From JBBIJR01 sp037445875 (GTDB lineage: Bacteria; CLD3; SB21): a stretch of 10,579 nt of DNA. Where the stretch lies: contig JBBIJR010000103.1 of assembly GCA_037445875.1 (NCBI GenBank), positions 1 to 10,579 on the forward strand. Direction: 5' to 3'. The notes beneath the pieces were generated by a model that did not search any database, was not told the origin of the DNA, and saw only the letters and a list, made by a program, of their open reading frames with translations. The translations under genes were made by a program, and so were the position numbers. This document shows positions 1-6,231 of the stretch, in pieces; positions within the stretch are counted from its first letter, which is position 1; every line of letters begins with the position of its first letter.

Positions 1-41
1 GTCCTCGATCGTTTCGACCTGGCCGCACGGAGACAACATGA
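1..41 (+). CDS. Possible C-terminal end of an upstream gene (partial)
   Basis: The third reading frame is open from the window edge and stops at TGA 39-41. That stop overlaps the ATG at 38 of the next gene in an ATGA arrangement, the usual geometry of translationally coupled genes. Only about 12 residues (ending GRTETT) are visible, so no family can be named. Frame 1 is also open to a TGA at 115-117 and frame 2 runs without a stop into the next gene, so the upstream gene could be in another frame or end before the window. This is a guess from geometry only. Confidence 0.2.
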   Translation, partial: PRSFRPGRTETT

Positions 42-976
42 GCGCTGGAATACTGCTACGCATGGCGTTGGTGCCGGTTTTGGTCTTGCTCGGATGCACG
101 ACAACACCCCCGTTTGACGCCGGGCGCGCCTTCGAGTACCTGGAAAAGCAGTGCAGCTTCGGACCGCGCAACCCCGGCTCCGAGGGACACGCCCAATGCC
201 TGACGTTCCTGACCGACGAACTGACGAAATACCCCGACCACGTGAAGCAGCAGACGTTTACCTACCGAGACCGACGGGATACTGCTCAGGTTTTCACCGG
301 CACCAATCTTATTGCTTCCATCAACCTGCAGCCGAAAAAGAAAAAACGCGTGATGCTGGCGGCGCACTGGGACACGCGCCCGTGGGCGGACAAGGATGCC
401 GATCCGCAAAACCGTGACCGGCCCATCCTCGGCGCCAACGACGGAGCTTCGGGTGTGGCCGTTCTGCTCGAGATTGCCCGGGCCATGCACCGGCAGCCGC
501 CGGACATCGGAGTGGACATCATCCTGTTCGACCTGGAGGATTACGGCGAGCACAATTTCGAACTCTATCCGGACAGTCTGAACCCGTACTGCATCGGCTC
601 GGACTATTTCGCCAGAAACAACACGAACTACTTCCCGGCCTATGGCATTCTGTTGGACATGGTCGGGGACCGCCAGCTTGATCTTCCCATCGAGCAGTAC
701 TCCTACTCTCATGCAAAGGAGGTCGTCACGAAAGTTTGGGAGACAGGTAAGAAACTGGAAAAACCGGCGTTCCGGATGGCCATCGAGGACGCCGTGTATG
801 ACGATCATGTCCCGCTGCAGCGCATCGGAATCAAGTGCATCGACATCATCGATTTCAATTATCCCGACGAAACGCACCGGTACCACCACACCCTGCAAGA
901 CACGCCCGATAAGTGCTCGCCGGAGAGTCTGAAACAGGTCGGCGACGTGATTCTGGAAGTCCTTTATAACGAGTGA
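38..976 (+). CDS. M28-family zinc lipoprotein, glutaminyl-peptide cyclotransferase-like
   Basis: This 312-residue protein is a predicted lipoprotein of the M28 metallopeptidase superfamily, in the branch that contains glutaminyl cyclases, which convert N-terminal glutamine to pyroglutamate. The signal peptide ends in a lipobox, LLGC, with lipidated Cys20. Thr at +2 suggests outer-membrane sorting. The catalytic domain shows AAHWDTRPWA (108-117, His110), LGANDGASG (131-139, Asp135), DLEDYG (165-170, Glu167 as likely general base and Asp168 as likely metal ligand), LLDMVG (205-210, Asp207), DDH (255-257) and HHTLQDTPDK (283-292, His284). Asp135, Asp168 and His284 match the single-zinc ligand set of glutaminyl cyclases; Glu-Asp replaces the Glu-Glu of animal enzymes, as is common in bacterial homologues. 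GGAGA at 29-33 supports the ATG at 38, and the later ATG at 62 would leave too short a signal peptide. The alternative is an aminopeptidase; motifs alone do not separate the two. Confidence 0.9.
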   Translation: MSAGILLRMALVPVLVLLGCTTTPPFDAGRAFEYLEKQCSFGPRNPGSEGHAQCLTFLTDELTKYPDHVKQQTFTYRDRRDTAQVFTGTNLIASINLQPKKKKRVMLAAHWDTRPWADKDADPQNRDRPILGANDGASGVAVLLEIARAMHRQPPDIGVDIILFDLEDYGEHNFELYPDSLNPYCIGSDYFARNNTNYFPAYGILLDMVGDRQLDLPIEQYSYSHAKEVVTKVWETGKKLEKPAFRMAIEDAVYDDHVPLQRIGIKCIDIIDFNYPDETHRYHHTLQDTPDKCSPESLKQVGDVILEVLYNE

Positions 977-1028
977 ACCGGTGGGACGGGCCAGTCGGCT
1001 TAAAGAAACACTCACAGAACCGGCCGCC

Positions 1029-1057
1029 TTGCATTTGAAAAGGGCCTTATCTACATT
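1029..1057 (+). promoter_or_regulatory. Possible sigma70-like promoter for the TPR-DUF1573-B12 gene cluster
   Basis: TTGCAT (1029-1034) and TACATT (1052-1057) are separated by exactly 17 bases in the 156-base gap between the lipoprotein gene and the TPR gene. The -35 box matches consensus at only three positions and the -10 box at four, so this is a weak call resting on spacing and location. It would give a leader of about 70 bases containing both hairpins described next. Confidence 0.3.
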
Positions 1058-1067
1058 TGTTCGCAGC

Positions 1068-1112
1068 ATGCGTGCGTGGGCAGTATGGAACTTGACCCTC
1101 CCCACGCCGCAT
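1068..1112 (+). other. Long hairpin in the leader of the TPR gene
   Basis: ATGCG and GCGTGGG (1068-1080, with T1073 bulged) pair with CCCACGC and CGCAT (1101-1112), giving a 12-bp GC-rich stem with one bulge and a 20-base loop. No run of T follows, so it is not a typical intrinsic terminator. It could stabilise the 5' end of the message or act in regulation; this is inferred from base pairing alone. Confidence 0.4.
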
Positions 1113-1115
1113 CTT

Positions 1116-1128
1116 TGCACGAGGTGCA
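1116..1128 (+). promoter_or_regulatory. Small hairpin overlapping the Shine-Dalgarno sequence of the TPR gene
   Basis: TGCAC (1116-1120) and GTGCA (1124-1128) form a 5-bp stem around a GAG loop. The Shine-Dalgarno sequence GAGGTG (1121-1126), six bases before the ATG at 1133, lies half in the loop and half in the stem. Pairing would therefore hinder ribosome binding. The site also decides the start codon: the upstream in-frame GTG at 1076 lies inside the larger hairpin and has no comparable ribosome-binding site. Confidence 0.35.
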
Positions 1129-1132
1129 CTGT

Positions 1133-2215
1133 ATGAGACGATGGATCGTTGTCCTGCTTATGATCGGAGTGGATTCCATGGCGGCCGTTCCTGCGATGGG
1201 GCAGGACGTGTCCTGGGCAGAGTCCGAGTATAAGCGGGCCAAAGAACTTTACGGCCAGGAGGACTATGCCGCGGCGGAACAGGCGGTGAACAACTGCCTG
1301 CCGGTCTACCAGTCCCTTGGAAAAAAGAAGTACGAACTGTATTGCCTCGAGTACCTGGCCAAGATTTACAACAAGACGCAACGGTATGACCAGGCCATCG
1401 CCATGAACTTCCAGTGCCTTTCGCTGGCGAGCTCGCTGAACGATCTCGAGGGCGTCGGTTTGGCCAACAACCGTCTCGGCGTCAACTACTACAACAAAGA
1501 GGATTACCAGAGCGCCGCCATCTACTACGAGGCCGCGCTGGCCCAAAGCAGGCAGTCCGGGAAGACGGACGACATCAAGATCGATCTTCAGAACCTCGCC
1601 GACACGTACGAGAGATTGGGCCGGTACGACGATGCGAGCAGATACCGCGCGGAAAAGCTTGCCCTCGAAGGCACGGCGACCGGGAACGGCGGCGAGGGTT
1701 CTGTAACTTCCTACAGCACCGGTGAAGCTTTGTCGGTACCCCAGGCCGACGAGCGGAGGAAGAGCGGCGAAGAGAAAATGAAGAGTGGAGACTATGCGTC
1801 CGCCGTCGAGGACTTTCAGAGCGCTCTCGGGGTCTACAGGGCCAAGAATGATGAGCAGTACATGAAGTGGACGTTGGAAATGCTCGGCCGGTCTCATTAC
1901 TACCTGGGTCAATACGATCTTTCGCAGACGCATGCCTCCGAGGCGCTCGCGCTGGCGCAGAAGACCAACGACAATTACGGACAAGGCTTCGACTACAACA
2001 CCATCGGCATGAGCCAGTATTACAGGGGCCAGCTGAACGACGCTCTGACGAGTTTTATCACCGCATATTCTTTCAACAATATGGACGGCAGTTCCAAAAG
2101 CGAACTCAAGTCAACCGTGTACTTCATTGCCCAGATATACAAGAACATGGGCGACTACAGCGCGGCGGCTCCCTACGAGCAGCAGTACAACGTCCTTCAG
2201 TCGCAAGGTTACTAG
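1133..2215 (+). CDS. Exported tetratricopeptide-repeat protein with duplicated four-repeat halves
   Basis: This 360-residue protein starts at ATG 1133, chosen because GAGGTG lies six bases upstream and because the start exposes a signal peptide: basic MRRW, a hydrophobic core and an Ala/Gly-rich end with probable cleavage near AMG-Q (22-24). The rest is alpha-helical TPR sequence. About four repeats lie at 29-62, 69-102, 110-143 and 150-178. A Gly/Ser/Thr-rich linker follows (about 180-206), then four more at roughly 208-238, 246-279, 287-320 and 328-356. Typical positions are visible, such as GDYASAVEDF, LGQYDLSQ and MGDYSAAAPYE. TPR arrays are protein-binding scaffolds; no catalytic domain is seen and the partner is unknown. 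It is probably periplasmic or surface-associated. It stops 15 bases before the DUF1573 gene, so the two are probably co-transcribed. Confidence 0.85.
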   Translation: MRRWIVVLLMIGVDSMAAVPAMGQDVSWAESEYKRAKELYGQEDYAAAEQAVNNCLPVYQSLGKKKYELYCLEYLAKIYNKTQRYDQAIAMNFQCLSLASSLNDLEGVGLANNRLGVNYYNKEDYQSAAIYYEAALAQSRQSGKTDDIKIDLQNLADTYERLGRYDDASRYRAEKLALEGTATGNGGEGSVTSYSTGEALSVPQADERRKSGEEKMKSGDYASAVEDFQSALGVYRAKNDEQYMKWTLEMLGRSHYYLGQYDLSQTHASEALALAQKTNDNYGQGFDYNTIGMSQYYRGQLNDALTSFITAYSFNNMDGSSKSELKSTVYFIAQIYKNMGDYSAAAPYEQQYNVLQSQGY

Positions 2216-2230
2216 GAGCTCGGCATCGCA

Positions 2231-2662
2231 ATGAATCCCAGGGCTAAGGCGCTGGTCATACTGGGAAGCGGGTTGCTGGCGGCCGTCGTGGTCGTGGCCC
2301 TTTTCGCATCCGCGGGGTCCGGGACACGGAAGTCCAAGTACGCGTCCATACGCTTTGAGGCCGAAGTGCACGACCTGGGAACGCTTCGAGCCGGTGAAGA
2401 GCGTGAAACAACGTTCCGGTTTGAGAACGCAGGCCTGGACTCTCTTCGCATACGCCGGGTGGTCGGATCGTGTGCGTGCACGGCCTCCCTTTTCACACCG
2501 ACCGCGTACGGACCGGGAGAACGGGGCGAGATTCGCGTTATCTACGACTCCCGGGGCAAACACGGACCGCAGGTCGAATCGGTGACCGTCCTATCCAACG
2601 ATCCGGAGCAGCCGATGGTCCAGCTGAAGATCCACGCCGAAGTGCAGAAAGGCACCCTATAA
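2231..2662 (+). CDS. Membrane-anchored DUF1573 protein
   Basis: This 143-residue protein has a hydrophobic N-terminal segment (about 7-28), which is either an uncleaved signal anchor or a signal peptide, followed by one DUF1573 domain (about 40-137). The domain is recognised from HDLGTLRAGE (47-56), the FRFENAG strand (63-69), the hallmark GSCACT (79-84, Cys81 and Cys83), and the closing beta strands VTVLSNDPEQP (118-128) and VQLKIHAEV. DUF1573 has an immunoglobulin-like beta-sandwich fold common in exported proteins of Bacteroidetes and related bacteria; its biochemical role is not established. The domain should lie outside the inner membrane. AGGAG at 2214-2218 precedes the ATG by 12 bases, slightly long. 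The TAA stop overlaps the next ATG by one base, so the neighbouring B12 gene is probably translationally coupled to it despite having no obvious shared function. Confidence 0.88.
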   Translation: MNPRAKALVILGSGLLAAVVVVALFASAGSGTRKSKYASIRFEAEVHDLGTLRAGEERETTFRFENAGLDSLRIRRVVGSCACTASLFTPTAYGPGERGEIRVIYDSRGKHGPQVESVTVLSNDPEQPMVQLKIHAEVQKGTL

Positions 2663-3075
2663 TGGAACGAAAGATCAAAGTACTGGTGGCCAAGCCCGGA
2701 CTGGACGGACACGACCGCGGCGCCAAGATCATCGCCAGCGCGCTGCGGGACGCGGGGATGGAAGTGATCTATACCGGCCTGCGACAGACGCCGGAAATGG
2801 TGGTGGCGGCCGCCGTGCAGGAAGACGTCGACGTCATCGCCATCAGTATCCTGTCGGGATCCCACATGACCGTTTTTCCCAAGATCATCGAGGCGATGAA
2901 ACAGGAGCAGCTGGACGACGTACTGTTGATCGGGGGAGGTATCATCCCGGACGAGGACTCCGCGGCGCTGGAGCGGATGGGCGTCAGTCGGCTGTTCGGT
3001 CCGGGCACGCCGACTCCCGAAGTCGTCGACCACATACGCCGCTGGTACGCCGCTCGGAAGTCACAGCCCGCCTGA
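2662..3075 (+). CDS. Stand-alone cobalamin-binding (small) subunit of an acyl-CoA mutase
   Basis: This 137-residue cytoplasmic protein consists only of the B12-binding Rossmann-like domain found at the C terminus of methylmalonyl-CoA mutase. It has the base-off/His-on signature DGHDRG (15-20, Asp15-x-His17-x-x-Gly20, with His17 the expected lower cobalt ligand), then Ser62-x-Leu64, then GGG (91-93) and FGPGTP (112-117), which line the nucleotide tail. Full-length mutases carry this domain fused to a large TIM-barrel subunit; archaeal-type methylmalonyl-CoA, isobutyryl-CoA and 2-hydroxyisobutyryl-CoA mutases carry it as a separate chain. No large subunit, MeaB-like chaperone or epimerase is in this window, so the substrate cannot be set. 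The start ATG overlaps the upstream TAA (TAATG), and AAAGG (2648-2652) serves as the ribosome-binding site. Methylmalonyl-CoA mutase is the default assignment. Confidence 0.9.
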   Translation: MERKIKVLVAKPGLDGHDRGAKIIASALRDAGMEVIYTGLRQTPEMVVAAAVQEDVDVIAISILSGSHMTVFPKIIEAMKQEQLDDVLLIGGGIIPDEDSAALERMGVSRLFGPGTPTPEVVDHIRRWYAARKSQPA

Positions 3076-3079
3076 TTCC

Positions 3080-3108
3080 CTTTCCTGAAACGTTGTCGTT
3101 CGGGAAAG
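3080..3108 (+). other. Imperfect hairpin just after the B12-subunit gene
   Basis: CTTTCCTGAA with CG (3080-3092, A3090 bulged) pairs with CGTTCGGGAAAG (3097-3108), including one G-T wobble, around the loop TTGT. It begins four bases after the stop codon. No T tract follows, so it may protect the 3' end of the message or add to termination together with the stronger stem downstream. Confidence 0.35.
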
Positions 3109-3135
3109 CTCACGCAGCACATGGTACATAAAGCA

Positions 3136-3159
3136 AAGGCCCGCCGAACGGCGGGCCTT
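3136..3159. terminator. Probable bidirectional terminator between convergent genes
   Basis: AAGGCCCGCC (3136-3145) and GGCGGGCCTT (3150-3159) form a perfect 10-bp stem with the tetraloop GAAC. It lies between a forward gene ending at 3075 and a reverse gene ending at 3209, where a shared terminator is expected. The T-rich tail is better on the reverse strand (TTTGCTTTAT after the stem) than on the forward strand (GTCGTTCCTCTT), so efficiency may be unequal. Confidence 0.6.
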
Positions 3160-3208
3160 GTCGTTCCTCTTCGCACATCACAAAGGAGTCAAGGAGGAGT
3201 CCAACCTG

Positions 3209-4651
3209 TCATGCGCGTTGAGGACTGCCGTATTCATCGAGAAAAGACGTCACACCCCAGCGAAATGCTTCTTCGTTCAGAGGAATCATTGCACACTTGT
3301 CGCGCAGCGCCTCCCGAACCGCGGTCAGGAAGGTCTCCGGTGGAAACAGATCCGTTGCGGCCTGGAGGGCGCCCAGCGCCACGATGTTCTTGACCATGCC
3401 TTTGCCCAGATCCAGGGCGATCTGCGTGAACGGAATCCCGTACACATGCACCCCCTGGTTGAGTGCGGGCGCCTCGGCAACCACCGAGCTGTCGTACAGA
3501 ACGACACCTCCTTCGCTCACCGCCGGTCCGAACTTGGCCAGGCTGGGCGCATTGAAAGCCACGAGGATGTTGGGATGCGGCGACGCCGGCGAGAGCACTT
3601 CTTCCTCGGCAATATGCACATCCGCGTAGGATGTGCCGCCGCGGGACTCCGGTCCGTAGCTCGGTATGTGCGTGGCGTCGAATCCTTCGTTGATCGCCGC
3701 GCGGGTGATCAGCATGGCGGCCGTCTGTGCTCCGTCCCCGCCCGCACCGGCCAGTTTGAGCGCGATGTCCCGCTTCGCAATGTGCGCGGGAAACTGCGCG
3801 GCAAACCGGGCGCTCTTCTCTTCCGTCCCGTGGATCACCTCTTTCATGGCCGCCCCGTCAAACCGGGGAGGATTCAGTTTGAACCAGGGTTCTCGGACTT
3901 CGTCCTTCTTCACCCCAAGCGGAAAGACCGGTACCATGCTCGTTTTCACCCATGCTTCCGCCTCTTGAGGGCTCATTTTGAGATGCGTGGGACATTCGGA
4001 AAGCACTTCGACGAACGCAAACCCGCGGCCCTCGACCTGCAACTGGATGGCTTTTTTGATCGCCCGTTTGGCGTGGGTGCGCATCTTGTTGTCGAAGAGG
4101 GCGACGCGCTCGACGTACACCGGACCGTTGAGTTGGGCGATGACTTCGGCCATCCTTAACGGTTCACCCATGAAGAGGTTGCGGCCGCGCGGGGAAGTTG
4201 CTGTGGTCTGGCCCATCAGGGTAGTCGGCGCCATCTGCCCGCCCGTCATGCCGTAGATCGCGTTGTTGATGAAAATGACCGTGAGGGGTATGCCCAGCTG
4301 GGCCATGGATATGATCTCGGCCAGCCCGATGGAAGCAAGATCGCCGTCTCCCTGGTAACTGATCACGATCGATTCCGGATTGGCCAGCTTGTGGCCGAGT
4401 GCCACCACGGGAGCCCTTCCGTGTGCGGCTTGCGTGTTGCCAACGTCGAGGTAGTAGTACATGAAAACGCTGCATCCGACGGGTGAAACGGCCACAGTGC
4501 GGTCCTGAATACCCAGTTCGTCGATGGCTTCCGCCAGATACTTGTGGGCCAGACCGTGCCCGCATCCCGGGCAATAATGCGTCGAGTGTGCCTTAAGTCC
4601 CTCGCCGTGCGCATGGCGCTCAAAGCGGTCGTAGAATACCGATGCGCTCAT
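3209..4651 (-). CDS. 2-oxoacid:ferredoxin oxidoreductase, fused beta (TPP-binding) and gamma subunits
   Basis: This 480-residue cytoplasmic protein fuses two subunits of the thiamine-pyrophosphate and iron-sulfur enzymes that convert a 2-oxoacid plus CoA to acyl-CoA, CO2 and reduced ferredoxin. Residues 1 to about 280 are the beta subunit: CPGCGHG (27-33), PVGCS (57-61), the TPP/Mg motif GDGDLASIG (101-109), NNAIYGMTGGQ (129-139) and SECPTH (218-223). Cys27, Cys30, Cys60 and Cys220 are the expected 4Fe-4S ligands. Residues from about 295 on are the gamma domain, with AGAGGDGAQT (301-310) and GPESRGGTSYADVHI (333-347). Separate beta and gamma chains are usual, so the fusion is compact but recognisable. 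GGAGGT (4658-4663) lies six bases upstream of the ATG, which overlaps the alpha gene's stop by four bases (ATGA). Sequence resembles the 2-oxoisovalerate (Vor) and 2-oxoglutarate (Kor) groups; the substrate is not settled. Confidence 0.93.
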   Translation of the reverse strand: MSASVFYDRFERHAHGEGLKAHSTHYCPGCGHGLAHKYLAEAIDELGIQDRTVAVSPVGCSVFMYYYLDVGNTQAAHGRAPVVALGHKLANPESIVISYQGDGDLASIGLAEIISMAQLGIPLTVIFINNAIYGMTGGQMAPTTLMGQTTATSPRGRNLFMGEPLRMAEVIAQLNGPVYVERVALFDNKMRTHAKRAIKKAIQLQVEGRGFAFVEVLSECPTHLKMSPQEAEAWVKTSMVPVFPLGVKKDEVREPWFKLNPPRFDGAAMKEVIHGTEEKSARFAAQFPAHIAKRDIALKLAGAGGDGAQTAAMLITRAAINEGFDATHIPSYGPESRGGTSYADVHIAEEEVLSPASPHPNILVAFNAPSLAKFGPAVSEGGVVLYDSSVVAEAPALNQGVHVYGIPFTQIALDLGKGMVKNIVALGALQAATDLFPPETFLTAVREALRDKCAMIPLNEEAFRWGVTSFLDEYGSPQRA

Positions 4652-6048
4652 GACAGCACCTCCTCCCCGGCCGTTACCGCATCAACGATCTCGTGCAACT
4701 GCGGCAGAATCCCCCCGAAGTGCCGCACGTGCTCGATGGGTGGAACGTCGGTGAAACCCGCCTTGCCTATCGCCAGCCGGAGTTCATCTTCCAGCTGACC
4801 GTTGCTCGCTTCCACAACGACGATGCGGTTCACGTGCGGCAGGATCGCCGTGAGGGCGTCGATCGGGAACGGCCACAGCGTGATCGGCCGGAACAGTCCG
4901 GCCTTGATGCCTGCCTGCCGGAGTTCCTGGACGGCCCCTTTGGCCATCCGTGAAGGCGTGTTGCACGCCACGATCAGGACCTCCGCGTCGTCGCAATGGA
5001 ACGATTCCGAGCGCTGTTCGTGCTCGCTCATTTGCCGGTACTTCTCGTTGATGTGGATGTTGTGCCGTTCGAGATCCACTTCATTCAGATCGATCGAACA
5101 GATCAAATTGCCGCGATGCATACGGTCTCCGTACACCGCCCAGGAGGGAATCCCCGGCTTAACCAGAAAGGCCGGCAGCGCAACCTTACCGGTCATTTGT
5201 CCAAGATATCCGTCGCCCAACACGACGACCGGATTGCGGTACTTGAACGACAGATCAAAGGCCTGCATCGTGAGGTCCAACATCTCCTGCGGGCTCGAAG
5301 GAGTCAGCACGATCGCGTGCGTGTTGCCGTGGCCCAGGCCCCTGCACACGAGTTTGATGTCCGCCTGTTCCGGAGCGATATTGCCCAGCCCGGGTCCGCC
5401 GCGCATCACGTTGACGAAAACGCCGGGAAGTTCCGAGCCTACCATGTACGAGATTCCTTCCAGCATCAGGCTGAAGCCCGGCGAGGACGTAAACGTCATG
5501 CAGCGCAAGCCGGCGCCGCTGCAGCCGTACATCATGTTGACGGTTGCCACCTCGCTGACGGCCTGGATAAAAACGCCGTCCAGTTCGGGCAACAATCTTG
5601 CCATCAACTCGGCGCCTTCAGTCGACGGTGTGATGGGATAGCCGAAGAAGTGACGGCATCCTGCGAGCAGCGCACCGATGGCGGAAGCGTACGTTCCCTT
5701 GATCACCATGGGTTGCATGGCCGGCAGCGCCTCGATCCGGGCGTCGACAGGCTCGGGTCTCGGCGCCTCGTAGGGCCGTGGACCGAAAAGTTTCTCCGGA
5801 TCCTGCAGTTCATAGTTAAACTCACTCTCCATCGGTCGCAGCCCGTAAGGCTCCGGACACGCGGATATACAGAGGCCGCATCCGTTGCAGGCGTCGAGGC
5901 TTATCACGACCGGTATCAATCCCGTGGCCGGGTTGATCTCCCTGCCCATCTGAATGCAGTCCTTTGGACAAGCCTCAATACACCGCCCGCAGCCCTTGCA
6001 GTACTCGGGCAGCACGAAGGGCTTCGGCCGCTCTTTCACTTTGGTCAT
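4648..6048 (-). CDS. vorB: 2-oxoacid:ferredoxin oxidoreductase, ferredoxin (delta) domain fused to alpha subunit, VorB-like
   Basis: This 466-residue protein supplies the ferredoxin and alpha parts of the same complex. Residues 1-75 hold two 4Fe-4S clusters: Cys17, 20, 23, 27 (CKGCGRCIEACP) and Cys54, 57, 60, 64 (CNGCGLCISACP). A Pro-rich linker follows to about 112. The alpha subunit then shows FFGYPITPSTE (134-144), QAVSEVATVNMMYG (162-175), TSSPGFSLMLEGISY (187-201) and NVMRGGPGLGNI (213-224), very like the VorB family, with the C-terminal transketolase-like domain after 350. It should pair with the beta-gamma fusion encoded immediately downstream. An upstream in-frame ATG at 6087 exists, but the start at 6048 is preferred because AAAGGAG lies seven bases before it and the shorter protein begins just ahead of the ferredoxin domain. 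The gene symbol reflects family resemblance; 2-oxoglutarate or an aryl pyruvate remains possible. Confidence 0.93.
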   Translation of the reverse strand: MTKVKERPKPFVLPEYCKGCGRCIEACPKDCIQMGREINPATGLIPVVISLDACNGCGLCISACPEPYGLRPMESEFNYELQDPEKLFGPRPYEAPRPEPVDARIEALPAMQPMVIKGTYASAIGALLAGCRHFFGYPITPSTEGAELMARLLPELDGVFIQAVSEVATVNMMYGCSGAGLRCMTFTSSPGFSLMLEGISYMVGSELPGVFVNVMRGGPGLGNIAPEQADIKLVCRGLGHGNTHAIVLTPSSPQEMLDLTMQAFDLSFKYRNPVVVLGDGYLGQMTGKVALPAFLVKPGIPSWAVYGDRMHRGNLICSIDLNEVDLERHNIHINEKYRQMSEHEQRSESFHCDDAEVLIVACNTPSRMAKGAVQELRQAGIKAGLFRPITLWPFPIDALTAILPHVNRIVVVEASNGQLEDELRLAIGKAGFTDVPPIEHVRHFGGILPQLHEIVDAVTAGEEVLS

Positions 6049-6055
6049 GCATCGA

Positions 6056-6062
6056 CTCCTTT
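6056..6062 (-). promoter_or_regulatory. Shine-Dalgarno site that fixes the start of the ferredoxin-alpha gene
   Basis: On the reverse strand AAAGGAG is seven bases before the ATG at 6048, an optimal arrangement. The competing in-frame ATG at 6087 would add 13 residues (beginning MAAGAEF) and lies inside what looks like the untranslated leader. Confidence 0.75.
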
Positions 6063-6106
6063 GTCGGAACTCCGCACCGGCCGCCACGCCGGTCTTGATC
6101 TACTCC

Positions 6107-6135
6107 AGTTTAACGTCATGTGCAATATTTCACAA
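6107..6135 (-). promoter_or_regulatory. Sigma70-like promoter of the oxidoreductase operon
   Basis: On the reverse strand TTGTGA (6130-6135) and TAAACT (6107-6112) are separated by 17 bases, each matching four of six consensus positions. Transcription would start near 6100, giving a leader of about 50 bases with the strong ribosome-binding site. The -35 box is part of the dyad at 6118-6135, so an occupying protein would compete with RNA polymerase. Confidence 0.45.
6118..6135. promoter_or_regulatory. Candidate Rex-like (or CRP/FNR-like) operator
   Basis: The 18 bases read ATGTGCAATATTTCACAA on the forward strand. The published general form of the Rex operator is TTGTGAA-N4-TTCACAA; on the reverse strand this site agrees at 12 of the 14 specified positions, with one half perfect. 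Fourteen of its 18 positions are symmetric. Rex is a repressor released by NADH and commonly controls anaerobic redox genes, which suits a ferredoxin-reducing enzyme. The inner part TGTGC-N6-TCACA also fits the CRP-type pattern TGTGA-N6-TCACA at nine of ten positions, so the protein cannot be named with certainty. Overlap with the -35 box favours repression. Confidence 0.5.
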
Positions 6136-6231
6136 TGATATTCGTCAGGAAACGGGGTCTTTTGTGCGACTGGAAAAAAGCCTCAACTATCGAGAAAAAC
6201 CCTGAGACCAGGCCAGGCATGTCGCACTCAA

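Noticed and set aside
977..1028. Terminator for the lipoprotein gene
   Set aside because: Only short GC-rich matches such as the direct repeat GAACCGG (975-981 and 1017-1023) are present; there is no stable stem followed by a T tract.
1076..1132. Extended N-terminus of the TPR protein from GTG 1076
   Set aside because: It places 19 charged or mixed residues before an obvious signal peptide, lacks a ribosome-binding site and lies within a stable hairpin; ATG 1133 with GAGGTG is far better.
56..1984. A reverse-strand open frame of 642 codons spanning the lipoprotein and TPR genes
   Set aside because: It crosses two well-supported forward genes and the gap between them, its translation has biased low-complexity composition (Val, Arg, Leu) with no recognisable domain, and long antisense frames are common in GC-rich coding DNA.
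3121..4159. Forward open frames beginning near the terminator and running antisense to the beta-gamma gene, one with a purine-rich AAGGAGG ahead of an ATG at 3211
   Set aside because: The Shine-Dalgarno-like spacing is long, the frames start in or next to the terminator stem, and the translations have no recognisable features.
4996..6138. A forward open frame of 380 codons opposite the ferredoxin-alpha gene
   Set aside because: The reverse-strand product has clear ferredoxin and VorB motifs; the forward translation is rich in Arg, His and Gln without any domain and runs through the predicted promoter of the opposite operon.
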